From: Puniceibacterium confluentis
GTDB lineage: Bacteria > Pseudomonadota > Alphaproteobacteria > Rhodobacterales > Rhodobacteraceae
Assembly: GCF_007923445.1 (NCBI RefSeq)
Contig: NZ_VOJI01000031.1
Coordinates: 1-34,737 of the forward strand
Direction: 5' to 3'
Length of the DNA stretch: 34,737 nt
Position 1 is the stretch's first letter. Each line of letters starts with the position of its first letter. The notes beneath the pieces were generated by a model, which was given only the letters and a program-made list of their open reading frames with translations, was not told the DNA's origin and did not search any database. Of this stretch, positions 15,877-23,856 are shown piece by piece. The position numbers were made by a program, and so were the translations under genes.

Positions 15877-16605
15877 TCAGACCGCATCTATCTGTTGAAA
15901 GCCGTCCTTGAGGGCCTTGGACCAGGCACTGCTCATCCGGGCAAAACCTTCGTCGGAGGCTTCGATCCGCCGCTGTTCGGACACTTCCAGCGCATCGGTC
16001 TTGATCACAGCCAGATCCAGCGGCATGCCGACACTCAGGTTCGAACGCAGCGTCGAATCCATCGACAAAAGCACCGCCTTCTGTGCCTCGGCCAGCGAGG
16101 TTTCGGGCGTGATCACCCGGTCCAGGATCGGTTTGCCATATTTGTGCTCGCCAATCTGAAGATAGGGCGTGTCCGCCGTCGCCTCGATGAAGTTGCCTTC
16201 TTTGTAGATCAGGAACATCCGCATCGGACCGCCCTTGCGCTGCCCGGCAACAATCATCGACGCACTGGCGCCCTGGTTCATCCGGCTGATCTTGTTGGAC
16301 ACTTCGACGGTGACATCGGACAGGGTGTTGCCCACCAGCTGCGCCACCTTCAGCATCGTCGGCGCCTTCAGGATCGAGGCGTTCTCATCGGCATCCGGGT
16401 CTTCGGCCGCATCCGTCAGCCGCGCAATCGCCGTCTGCGTCACCGACAGGCTGCCGGCGGTCATGATCGCGATCACGCGTTCGCCGGGCACCTGAAAGGT
16501 GAACATCTTGCGATAGATGGCAATATTGTCGAGCCCCGCGTTGGTGCGGGTATCCGACAGGAGCACGACGCCGGCATCAAGCAGCAAACCGACACAATAG
16601 GTCAT
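15877..16605 (-). CDS. Anbu, bacterial proteasome-homologous peptidase
   Basis: This 242-residue Ntn-hydrolase is of the Anbu (proteasome-like, HslV-related) family. The start at 16605 gives MTYCVGLLLDAGVVLLSDTRTNAGLDN, the family N-terminus. After removal of Met the Thr at position 2 is the expected nucleophile, so no propeptide is needed. A longer frame to 16692 would cover that Thr and is rejected. An AGAGG site lies 10 bases upstream. SDTRTNAG, MTAGSLSVTQ, NQGASASMIVAGQRKG and LLSMDSTLRSNLSVGMPLDLAVI fit the proteasome-beta-like fold. Known Anbu proteins assemble into open helical or ring structures. The gene ends a four-gene operon with transglutaminase-like, alpha-E and ATP-grasp genes, the conserved Anbu neighbourhood. 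Its natural substrate is not known to me. Confidence 0.92.
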   Translation of the reverse strand: MTYCVGLLLDAGVVLLSDTRTNAGLDNIAIYRKMFTFQVPGERVIAIMTAGSLSVTQTAIARLTDAAEDPDADENASILKAPTMLKVAQLVGNTLSDVTVEVSNKISRMNQGASASMIVAGQRKGGPMRMFLIYKEGNFIEATADTPYLQIGEHKYGKPILDRVITPETSLAEAQKAVLLSMDSTLRSNLSVGMPLDLAVIKTDALEVSEQRRIEASDEGFARMSSAWSKALKDGFQQIDAV

Positions 16606-16710
16606 CAGACACATACCTCTAAGATGGGTTAAGGTACTGCTAGTCTCAAACGCGGCCTGCTGCAATGCAGAGGCTGCGTTCCCTTGTGTCACAATGGAAC
16701 GGAGCGGCCA

Positions 16711-17529
16711 TTACTGCTGATGTTGCGACATTACGGCGACAGAAACGTCCAGATGCTCTTCTACGCCGGCATTGAGGATTCCGCGGATCGGCGCGGCATC
16801 CTGGGCGTCATACCCCGAGCACAGGCGGATGTAGCGCTCGTCCGGGCAGCAGCGGTTGGATGCGTCAAAACCGACCCAGCCCAGTCCGGGCACAAACAGT
16901 TCGGCCCAGGCATGGCTCGCCTCGCCGGTCGCGTCCTGCCCGGAATGCAGATAGCCGGCGACGTAACGCGCTGGAATCTCGGCCGCATGGGCCAACGCGA
17001 TCAGCGCGTGGCTGTGATCCTGACAGACCCCCTTTGCCCCCGACAGGGCCTCGGCAGCGGTGGTCATTTCTTCGGTCTCGCCGGGAACGTAAGCGATGGC
17101 CGTGTTCACCGCACGGGCCAGCGCATGGGCTCTGTTCAAGGCCGAATCATCCTCCATGCCCTCGAGGGCCGAGGCTGACAGATCGCGCAGGGCGGTATCC
17201 GCCCGTGTCAGGCGCGAGGAGCGCAGATAGGTGGTCGGCGGCACCGTTTCACGGTGATTTCGCAGCACACCGTAAAGGTCCGTGGTCTCGACCTCGCCGC
17301 TCACCTCGATCACCATCTCGTCCACCGGCCCGCGGACCGAGATCGTTTCGACCATGTCCCCAGCCGAATCGCGGAACGCCGCGCCGCGGATTGCGTCCCC
17401 CACCGAAACGGTCCAGGACAGGATGTTCTGGCTCGCACAGGTTGACGGGATCAGCTTGTGGGTCTGCACAAGGCCGCGTGCCGGTGTGTCGAACGAATAG
17501 CGGGTCACATGTCTGACGCTCAGCCTCAT
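16711..17529 (-). CDS. Transglutaminase-like cysteine peptidase of the Anbu operon
   Basis: This 272-residue protein has an N-terminal bacterial transglutaminase-like beta domain (about 1-90: MRLSVRHVTRYSFDTPARG) and a transglutaminase/protease core. The catalytic triad can be read as Cys169 (GVCQDHSHALI), His206 (ASHAWAELFVPGLGW) and Asp222 (GFDASN). Proteins of this kind may act as peptidases, amidases or crosslinkers; no signal peptide is seen, so it should be cytosolic. The ATG overlaps the alpha-E stop by 4 bases. Anbu starts 105 bases downstream. Co-occurrence with alpha-E and circularly permuted ATP-grasp proteins is a known conserved association. Activity on a peptide made or tagged by the ATP-grasp partner is inference. 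Confidence 0.9.
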   Translation of the reverse strand: MRLSVRHVTRYSFDTPARGLVQTHKLIPSTCASQNILSWTVSVGDAIRGAAFRDSAGDMVETISVRGPVDEMVIEVSGEVETTDLYGVLRNHRETVPPTTYLRSSRLTRADTALRDLSASALEGMEDDSALNRAHALARAVNTAIAYVPGETEEMTTAAEALSGAKGVCQDHSHALIALAHAAEIPARYVAGYLHSGQDATGEASHAWAELFVPGLGWVGFDASNRCCPDERYIRLCSGYDAQDAAPIRGILNAGVEEHLDVSVAVMSQHQQ

Positions 17530-18479
17530 GTCGGGGTCCCCTGCAAATAGGTCTCTTGGACGGTGTGGGCCAGTTCGCCGTTCTGCCGCATGAACCGCAG
17601 CAGGAATTCGTGCAGCCCCTCTTCGAAGATGTCCTTCACGCCTGCCTCGGCCAGTTCTGCGAGGATTTCACGCACCTTGGCCTGCGACGGAGAGACACTG
17701 CCGTAGCCGCGGCCGATGTGATCCAGATGATCGCAGGTCTGGTATACCGCCGACAGCAGCGAGCGCGGGAACTTGCGGTTCAGGATCAGGAAATCCGCGA
17801 TCTTGGCGGCGGTCAACTCGCCGGGATAGCTCCAGCTGAACGCCCGGTGCGCCGACATCGACCGCAGCAGCGTCACCCACTGCGACTGATCCAGACCCGA
17901 GCCGACATAGCTGACACTGGGCAGCAGGACATAATACTTGACGTCGAGCAGACGCGCGGTGTTGTCGCCGCGTTCGATCCCGAAACCGCTGCCCATGAAA
18001 TGGTAGCCGTCGTTGCGCAACTGCGTGGTTTCGATGCAGCCCCGGATCAGCGAGGTCGCCCGCAGCGTCCACTCGGTAAGGTCGCTCAGTTCGAGCTTCG
18101 AACGTTCGGTGCGCTGGAACTGTTTCAGTTCCTGATAGGCGCTGTTGATCGCATCCCAGACCGAAGATGTCAGCGCGGTGCGCACAACCCGGGCGTTTTC
18201 CCGCGCCATGTTCAGGCAGGACAATACCGAGGACGGGTTGTCGGAGTCGAAGAACAGAAAAGTTTCAATGTTGCGCTGGACGGTTTCGCCGTATTTGTCG
18301 TTGAACATCTCCAGCGTGCCGTTGGCCCGCAGGATTGCCTCCCAGTCGTTGCGGAATCCGCCGCCGATGTCGGGCATCAGCGCGTTGCGCCCCCCGACCT
18401 CTAGCAAACGGGCGGTGGTTTCGGCGCGTTCGATGTAGCGCGCCATCCAGTACAGGTGATTGGCCGTCCGACTCAGCAT
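17526..18479 (-). CDS. Alpha-E domain protein (COG2307 type)
   Basis: This 317-residue, largely helical protein is of the alpha-E family. The N-terminus MLSRTANHLYWMARYIERAETTARLLEV is the family hallmark. NARVVRTALTSSVWDAINSAY, GSGFGIERGDNTARLLDVKYY and HRAFSWSYPGELTAAKIADFLILNRKFPRSLL follow in the usual order. The length matches the family (about 310-320). No catalytic motif is known to me; these proteins always travel with circularly permuted ATP-grasp and transglutaminase-like proteins and may be scaffolds or regulators. It starts 4 bases after the ATP-grasp stop and overlaps the next gene by 4 bases, so the three are tightly coupled. Confidence 0.93.
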   Translation of the reverse strand: MLSRTANHLYWMARYIERAETTARLLEVGGRNALMPDIGGGFRNDWEAILRANGTLEMFNDKYGETVQRNIETFLFFDSDNPSSVLSCLNMARENARVVRTALTSSVWDAINSAYQELKQFQRTERSKLELSDLTEWTLRATSLIRGCIETTQLRNDGYHFMGSGFGIERGDNTARLLDVKYYVLLPSVSYVGSGLDQSQWVTLLRSMSAHRAFSWSYPGELTAAKIADFLILNRKFPRSLLSAVYQTCDHLDHIGRGYGSVSPSQAKVREILAELAEAGVKDIFEEGLHEFLLRFMRQNGELAHTVQETYLQGTPT

Positions 18480-18483
18480 GTTG

Positions 18484-19908
18484 TCACTCCGCCAATACCC
18501 ATGTGTCCTTGACCCCGCCGCCCTGGCTCGAGTTCACCACCAGAGAGCCTTCGGTCAGTGCCACGCGGGTCAGGCCGCCGGGCACCAGTTCAATTGTTTC
18601 GCCCACCAGACAGTAGGGCCGCAGATCCACGTGGCGCGGCGCGATGCCGGCATCCACAAAGGTCGGACAGGCCGACAGCGACAGCGTCGGCTGCGCGATG
18701 TAGTTGCTGGGGTTCTCGACGATCTTCTGGCGGAACAGCTCGATTGTGCTCGTGTCCGCGGCCGGTCCGACCAGCATGCCATAGCCGCCGGAGCCGTGCA
18801 CCTCCTTCACCACCAGTTCCGGCAGGTGTTCCATCACATACTTGAACTCGTCCTTGCGCGCGCACTGCCATGTCGGCACGTTCTCAAGGATCGGCGCCTC
18901 GCCGAGGTAGAAACGGATCATCTCGGGCACATAGGTATAGATCGCCTTGTCGTCCGCGACACCGGCCCCGGGGCAGGAACAGATGTTGACCCCGCCCGAG
19001 CGATAGACCGACATCAGCCCCGGAACGCCCAGCATCGAATCCGGACGGAAACACAGCGGGTCGATAAAGGCATCGTCGATCCGGCGATAGATCACGTCGA
19101 CCTTGCGCGGGCCCTCGGTGGTCTTCATCCAGACAAAATCACCCTCGACAAACAGATCCTGCCCTTCGACCAGTTCCACCCCCATGAGGTCGGCCAGGAA
19201 CGAATGTTCGTAATAGGCGCTGTTGAACTGGCCCGGGGTCAGGATCACCACGGTGGGTTCGCTGTCGCATTTCTGCGGCGCCACCGACGCCAGCGTCTTT
19301 TTCAGCAGCCGTGCATAGCCGTCCACCGGAGCGATGCGGTTTTCCAGAAACAGCTGCGGGAACATCCGCATCATGATTTCGCGGTTCTGCAGCATGTAGC
19401 TCACACCCGAAGGCGTGCGGCAGTTGTCCTCGAGCACAAAGAACTGATCGGCCCCGGTGCGCACCAGGTCGATGCCGACGATGTGGGAATAGACGTTGCG
19501 CGGCGGGCGAAAGCCGATGGCGGCCTTTTCATAGGCGTCGTTCCGGGTGATCAGATGCTCGGGAATGCGCCCGGCCCTGACGATTTCGGCCCGGTCGTAG
19601 ACATCGGCCAGAAACGCGTTCAGCGCCGCCGCCCGCTGGCGGATGCCCCGGTCCAGCTTGCGCCATTCGCTGTCGGTAAAGACCCGCGGAAACATGTCGA
19701 ACGGGATCAGTCGCTCCGGATCGCCGCCTTCGCCATAAACGGCAAAGGTGATTCCGACGCGCTTGAACAGGTTTTCGGCCTCACTCTGCTTCAGTGTGCG
19801 CATTTCGTCGGGCATGGATTTGTGCCAGCGTTCGAGGCTTTCATAGGCAGCGCGAACTTCGGCACCGTTTAACATTTCATTGAACACGAGGTCATCCCGT
19901 TCGGTCAT
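18484..19908 (-). CDS. Circularly permuted ATP-grasp protein (type 2)
   Basis: This 474-residue protein is of the circularly permuted ATP-grasp family (COG2308; DUF404/DUF407). It contains RVGITFAVYGEGGDPERLIPFDMFPRVF near the front, FRPPRNVYSHIVGIDLVRTGADQFFVLEDNCRTPSGVSYMLQNR, VVILTPGQFNSAYYEHSFLADLMGVELVEG, and VKEVHGSGGYGMLVGP towards the end, the nucleotide-binding lysine-glycine region. It is predicted to form peptide or amide bonds with ATP, possibly tagging or making a peptide for the partner peptidases; this is a published type of prediction, not a shown reaction here. It is the first gene of the operon. No Shine-Dalgarno sequence is visible before the ATG, so initiation may be weak or leaderless. 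Confidence 0.92.
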   Translation of the reverse strand: MTERDDLVFNEMLNGAEVRAAYESLERWHKSMPDEMRTLKQSEAENLFKRVGITFAVYGEGGDPERLIPFDMFPRVFTDSEWRKLDRGIRQRAAALNAFLADVYDRAEIVRAGRIPEHLITRNDAYEKAAIGFRPPRNVYSHIVGIDLVRTGADQFFVLEDNCRTPSGVSYMLQNREIMMRMFPQLFLENRIAPVDGYARLLKKTLASVAPQKCDSEPTVVILTPGQFNSAYYEHSFLADLMGVELVEGQDLFVEGDFVWMKTTEGPRKVDVIYRRIDDAFIDPLCFRPDSMLGVPGLMSVYRSGGVNICSCPGAGVADDKAIYTYVPEMIRFYLGEAPILENVPTWQCARKDEFKYVMEHLPELVVKEVHGSGGYGMLVGPAADTSTIELFRQKIVENPSNYIAQPTLSLSACPTFVDAGIAPRHVDLRPYCLVGETIELVPGGLTRVALTEGSLVVNSSQGGGVKDTWVLAE

Positions 19909-20386
19909 GAGTTAAGTCGTTAGATAACAACACATCATCTGTAGCAGGCCATGTAAAACCGATAATCCCACGATAGGGCAAAGCCCGGCGGTATAGCATA
20001 TTTTTTAGGCGCCCCTTCGTGAATTACACGCAAAGGCAGATTAAAATCGTATGATTTCCCGCCAAACACGCAACCATGTGCCCAATGCGGCGGCGACAAC
20101 CGCCCCGCGCATCTAAAACTGCCCAAAATCATACCGGACGCTAGGTAAACTGCCCGCAAATTGGGCAATGCCCTTTGATCAGCCCGCATCAGCAGCAGGA
20201 TCAGTGGCGCAGGTCGGAGTCAAAGCTAAGCGTAAGGGCGCGGCTTCGATCAGAGGTCGCTGAATGATCCGCGGCGGTGTCTGCTCACGGCCTGCGACCA
20301 AACAAAAACGCTGCGGCGGGATTCCGCGACGGATCAGGGTTCTGCGCCCTGGCTTCGGCATGCCGCGCCACAATGGGATGGACTAC
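19909..20386. promoter_or_regulatory. Divergent spacer between Anbu operon and urtA
   Basis: This 478-base gene-free region should hold both promoters. The half next to the ATP-grasp gene is A+T-richer (runs such as ATATTTTTTAGG at about 20000). TGCCCAA-like words occur as direct copies near 20075 and 20120 and inverted near 20161, where TGCCC (20151-20155) and GGGCA (20163-20167) form a dyad. These are candidate regulator sites. I could not identify a sigma-54 or NtrC consensus. Confidence 0.4.
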
Positions 20387-21673
20387 ATGATTTCCAAGCT
20401 TTCAATTACCGCACTTGCGACCACTGCTCTGGTGGGACTGGCCTCTGCGGCAGCGGCACAGGACTGCCCGATCAAGGTCGGCGTGCTGCACTCGCTGTCC
20501 GGCACCATGGCAATTTCTGAAACCACCCTCAAAGACACCATGCTGATGCTGATCGAAAAGCAGAACGCAGCCGGTGGCGTCCTGGGCTGCCAGCTCGAGG
20601 CAGTGGTCAAGGATCCGGCCTCGGACTGGCCGCTGTTCGCCGAAAAGGCACGCGAGCTGATCTCGAATGACGGCGTCGACGTGACCTTCGGCAGCTGGAC
20701 CTCGTCCAGCCGCAAGGCCGTGCTGCCGATCCTCGAAGAACTCAATGCCCTGTACTTCTATCCGGTGCAGTACGAAGGCGAGGAAAGCTCGCGCAACGTG
20801 TTCTACACCGGCGCAGCGCCGAACCAGCAGGCCATTCCTGCGGTCGACTACTTCCTCGAAGAGCTGGGCGTCGAAAAGTTTGCCCTGCTCGGCACCGACT
20901 ATGTCTATCCGCGCACAACCAACCGCATCCTTGAATCCTATCTCAAGGAAAAGGGCATTGCCGCCGAAGACATCTTTGTGAACTACACCCCCTTCGGTCA
21001 GTCCGACTGGGCCACAATCGTGGCGGATGTCGTGGCACTGGGTGCCGATGGCAAACAGGTCGGCGTGATCTCGACCATCAACGGCGACGCCAACATCGGG
21101 TTTTACAAGGAACTGGCAGCGGCCAACGTTTCTGCCGATGACATCCCCGTCGTCGCCTTCTCGGTGGGCGAAGAGGAACTCTCGGGTCTCGACACGTCGA
21201 ACCTGGTCGGCCACCTTGCCGCCTGGAACTATTTCATGACCGCCGACACCCCCGCCAACGCCGAGTTCATCGAAGCCTGGCACGCCTTCATCGGCGACGA
21301 CATGCGCGTGACCAACGACCCGATGGAAGCCCATTACATCGGCTTCAACATGTGGGTGAACGCGGTCGAAGCGGCCGGCACCACCGACGTGGATGCCGTC
21401 CGCGAAGCGATGTGGGGTCAGGAATTCCCGAACCTCACCGGCGGCACCGCGGTGATGGGCACCAACCACCACCTGTCCAAGCCGGTGCTGATCGGTGAAA
21501 TCCGCGCAGACGGCCAGTTCGACATCATCAGCCAGACCGAGCCGGTCGAAGGCGATGCCTGGACTGACTTCCTGCCGGAATCCGCGGTTCTGACCTCGGA
21601 CTGGAAGGATCTTGGCTGCGGTATGTACAACACCCAGACCGAAACCTGCGTTCAGATGAAATCCAACTACTGA
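20387..21673 (+). CDS. urtA: Urea ABC transporter substrate-binding protein UrtA
   Basis: This is a 428-residue periplasmic binding protein of the urea/short-chain amide branch of the Leu/Ile/Val receptor class. The start at 20387 opens a Sec signal (MISKLSITALATTALVGLASAAAAQ); GGGATGG lies just upstream and a second ATG at 20378 is possible. The mature start DCPIKVGVLHSLSGTMAISET and the block VTFGSWTSSSRKAVLPILEELNALYFYPVQYEGEESSRNVFYTGAAPNQQ are UrtA hallmarks. WNYFMTADTPANAEFIEAW, MEAHYIGFNMWVNAVEAAG and NHHLSKPVLIGEI complete the match. It heads the urtABCDE operon. No urease genes are in the window. High expression relative to the permeases is suggested by the hairpin after its stop. 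Confidence 0.96.
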   Translation: MISKLSITALATTALVGLASAAAAQDCPIKVGVLHSLSGTMAISETTLKDTMLMLIEKQNAAGGVLGCQLEAVVKDPASDWPLFAEKARELISNDGVDVTFGSWTSSSRKAVLPILEELNALYFYPVQYEGEESSRNVFYTGAAPNQQAIPAVDYFLEELGVEKFALLGTDYVYPRTTNRILESYLKEKGIAAEDIFVNYTPFGQSDWATIVADVVALGADGKQVGVISTINGDANIGFYKELAAANVSADDIPVVAFSVGEEELSGLDTSNLVGHLAAWNYFMTADTPANAEFIEAWHAFIGDDMRVTNDPMEAHYIGFNMWVNAVEAAGTTDVDAVREAMWGQEFPNLTGGTAVMGTNHHLSKPVLIGEIRADGQFDIISQTEPVEGDAWTDFLPESAVLTSDWKDLGCGMYNTQTETCVQMKSNY

Positions 21674-21684
21674 GCCAGTGTTTC

Positions 21685-21714
21685 GCGGGCGCGGACTCTC
21701 CCTTCCGCGCCCGC
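21685..21714 (+). terminator. Strong hairpin between urtA and urtB
   Basis: GCGGGCGCGGA (21685-21695) and TCCGCGCCCGC (21704-21714) form a perfect 11-bp stem with an 8-base loop, followed by TCTTTGTCTTG. It starts 12 bases after the urtA stop. It probably acts as a partial terminator and 3' stabiliser, leaving more urtA than urtBCDE message. Confidence 0.75.
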
Positions 21715-21752
21715 TCTTTGTCTTGAACGACCTTACCTGACAGGCGGTATCC

Positions 21753-23717
21753 ATGGTGCGCGCGCTCCTCCTTGCCTTTGCGCTTTGTCTTTCTCTGTCT
21801 GGCGCCGATGCCCAGACCGCGGATCAAAGCCCTCCAGAGACCCTTCAGACCGTCCTGCAGCGTCATGCCGACGAGGTGGCGAACCCCGGACGGCGCAGCG
21901 TCAGCGTCGTGATCGAAGATCTTGTCGCCTCGGGTCAGCCGAATGTCGCAACCTTTCTGGAACGCTGGCAGGACAAGGGTGTCTTTCAGCGCTCCAGCGA
22001 TGGCCTGTTCTTTTACGCCAAACGCCAGGGCAGCGAATACGCGCTGACCGACATGAGCACGGGGGACTCCGCGGGCACCGCCGCCGCCGACATGATCACG
22101 GAAATTCGTCCCAACGGCGGGGTGCGTCGGGTGATCGGCGCGGCCCTGGTGCAGTTCCAGTTGTCGGATCCCGACCCCGCCCGCCGGGTGGCGGCGCTCG
22201 ACGCCATTTCCCGCAGCCCGGACGCCGACCAGATCGAACCGCTGCGCGCCTCGATCGACGGCGAACAGGACCCGGAGCTGAAACGGCGCAAGGAACGGTT
22301 GGCCGGCCATCTGCGCGCCCGGTTCGGCGAAACAACAGAAGACCGGATCGACGCGATCAGTGCCCTGTCCTCGGATCTGGACGTTGCCACCCGCTCGGTG
22401 CTGAACCTGATCCTGACAACCACCTCCGAAGTTGCGGCAAAGCTGCCCGAAGGCGTGAATGTCGCACGCGTTCTGAAGGTCGGCTCGGACATCCCCGAGG
22501 CCGAAGCCTACGCACGCCTTGTGGCGGCCGACCTGGCGCCCCGACCAGTCTCTGACGATGAAATCAAGGCCGCCCTGACAGCCAATATCCGCGAGGGCCG
22601 CGTCGGCGGCCTGCCTGTCGGCCAGCTTGGCAGCCGGGAAAGCCGCGAAAACGCCTATGACGCGCTTGCCGCGCAGGGCGCGGTTCCCGCCCGGGTCACT
22701 GCGGAGATCCGCACCGCGGCGCTGTCCTCCAACGTCTTTTACGACGCCTATGCGGACAGGGATCCGCAAGTCACCGACGCCGCCCGCACCGCTCTGGACG
22801 AAGTCGAAGCCCGCGTCGCCCGCTACCAGATGATCGACATCGGCATGGACGCGCTGTCGCTGGCGTCGATCTACTTTCTCGCCGCCATCGGTCTGGCCAT
22901 CACCTTCGGTGTGATGGGCGTGATCAACATGGCACATGGCGAATTCATCATGATGGGCGCCTATACCGGATACGTGGTGCAGCTGTTCATCCCCGATTAC
23001 ACCATCTCGCTGCTGGTGGCCCTGCCGCTGGCCTTTGCCGTGACCTTTGGCGCCGGAGTGGCGATGGAGCGGCTGGTGATCCGTCACCTCTACCATCGTC
23101 CGCTGGAAACGCTGCTGGCCACCTTCGGCATCTCGATCGCCCTGCAGCAGCTGGCCAAGAACATCTTCGGCACCCAGGCCCGCCCGCTGACCTCGCCAGG
23201 CTGGCTGGATGGCGCCTGGGTGATCAACGACGTGGTGCAGATCGCCAACATCCGCATCGCGATCTTTGTGCTTGCCCTCATCTTCCTCGGGCTGATCCTG
23301 TTTGTGCTGAAACGCACCCGCCTCGGGCTCGAGGTCAGGTCGGTCACGCAGAACCCCGGCATGGCGGCCTCCATGGGCATCAATCCCGACCGCATCAACA
23401 TGCTGACCTTCGGCCTGGGCTCGGGCATCGCCGGCATCGCCGGTGTCGCCATCGGGCTCTACGCCAAGGTGACCTCGGAAATGGGCGCCGACTACATCGT
23501 GCAAAGCTTCATGACCGTGGTCGTCGGCGGCGTCGGCAACGTCTGGGGCACACTGGCGGGCGCCAGCCTGATCGGCGGCCTGCAAAAGGGCATCGAATGG
23601 TTCAACCCCTCCAACACCCTGGCTGCGCAGACCTACATGATCCTGTTCATCATCCTGTTCATCCAGTTCCGCCCCAAGGGCATCGTCGCCCTCAAGGGCC
23701 GCGCGGCAGGAGACTGA
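21753..23717 (+). CDS. urtB: Urea ABC transporter permease UrtB
   Basis: This 654-residue permease is much longer than the LivH homolog (about 300). A signal-like N-terminus (MVRALLLAFALCLSLSGADAQ) is followed by a large hydrophilic domain (about 22-360) that UrtB proteins carry. The membrane permease follows (about 365-650): ASIYFLAAIGLAITFGVMGVINMAHGEF, TLLATFGISIALQQLAKNIFGTQARPL, EVRSVTQNPGMAASMGI and the transmembrane-adjacent VVGGVGNVWGTLAGASLIGGLQKG with IQFRPKGIVALKGR at the end. An AGGCGG site precedes the ATG. It forms the channel with UrtC. It is the second gene of the operon and is separated from urtC by a repeat-containing spacer. Confidence 0.95.
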   Translation: MVRALLLAFALCLSLSGADAQTADQSPPETLQTVLQRHADEVANPGRRSVSVVIEDLVASGQPNVATFLERWQDKGVFQRSSDGLFFYAKRQGSEYALTDMSTGDSAGTAAADMITEIRPNGGVRRVIGAALVQFQLSDPDPARRVAALDAISRSPDADQIEPLRASIDGEQDPELKRRKERLAGHLRARFGETTEDRIDAISALSSDLDVATRSVLNLILTTTSEVAAKLPEGVNVARVLKVGSDIPEAEAYARLVAADLAPRPVSDDEIKAALTANIREGRVGGLPVGQLGSRESRENAYDALAAQGAVPARVTAEIRTAALSSNVFYDAYADRDPQVTDAARTALDEVEARVARYQMIDIGMDALSLASIYFLAAIGLAITFGVMGVINMAHGEFIMMGAYTGYVVQLFIPDYTISLLVALPLAFAVTFGAGVAMERLVIRHLYHRPLETLLATFGISIALQQLAKNIFGTQARPLTSPGWLDGAWVINDVVQIANIRIAIFVLALIFLGLILFVLKRTRLGLEVRSVTQNPGMAASMGINPDRINMLTFGLGSGIAGIAGVAIGLYAKVTSEMGADYIVQSFMTVVVGGVGNVWGTLAGASLIGGLQKGIEWFNPSNTLAAQTYMILFIILFIQFRPKGIVALKGRAAGD

Positions 23718-23856
23718 CGGTGATCGACTTCAGCACCCACACCCTGGTGTCTCCGGGGTCCAAATATCCCGGGTATGAACTGGCCGCAGGCCAAGAGGGG
23801 GCCGGCCCCCTGCCCCCGACAGCCAGACGCCGCATTTTCCAGACCGGAGCAGCAAC
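23718..23856 (+). repeat. urtB-urtC spacer with palindromic intergenic repeat and 46-codon GTG frame
   Basis: The spacer contains GGTCCAAATATCCCGGG-type sequence (about 23758-23773), then GGCC-GCA-GGCC (23782-23792) and the perfect 14-base palindrome GGGGGCCGGCCCCC (23797-23810). I recall similar spacers across Rhodobacteraceae. A GTG-initiated frame (23720-23860, 46 codons) crosses it and ends on the TGA overlapping the urtC ATG. This could couple translation across the spacer, but its product (Pro/Gly-rich) looks like translated repeat. Confidence 0.5.

Noticed and set aside
18460-19872. 470-codon plus-strand frame opposite the ATP-grasp gene
   Set aside because: It is the antisense shadow of a well-conserved gene; the His/Arg/Val-rich product is typical of GC-rich antisense frames.
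21528-23585. 685-codon minus-strand frame opposite urtB
   Set aside because: The His/Asp/Gly-rich product mirrors codon bias of urtB, which has clear permease motifs on the plus strand.
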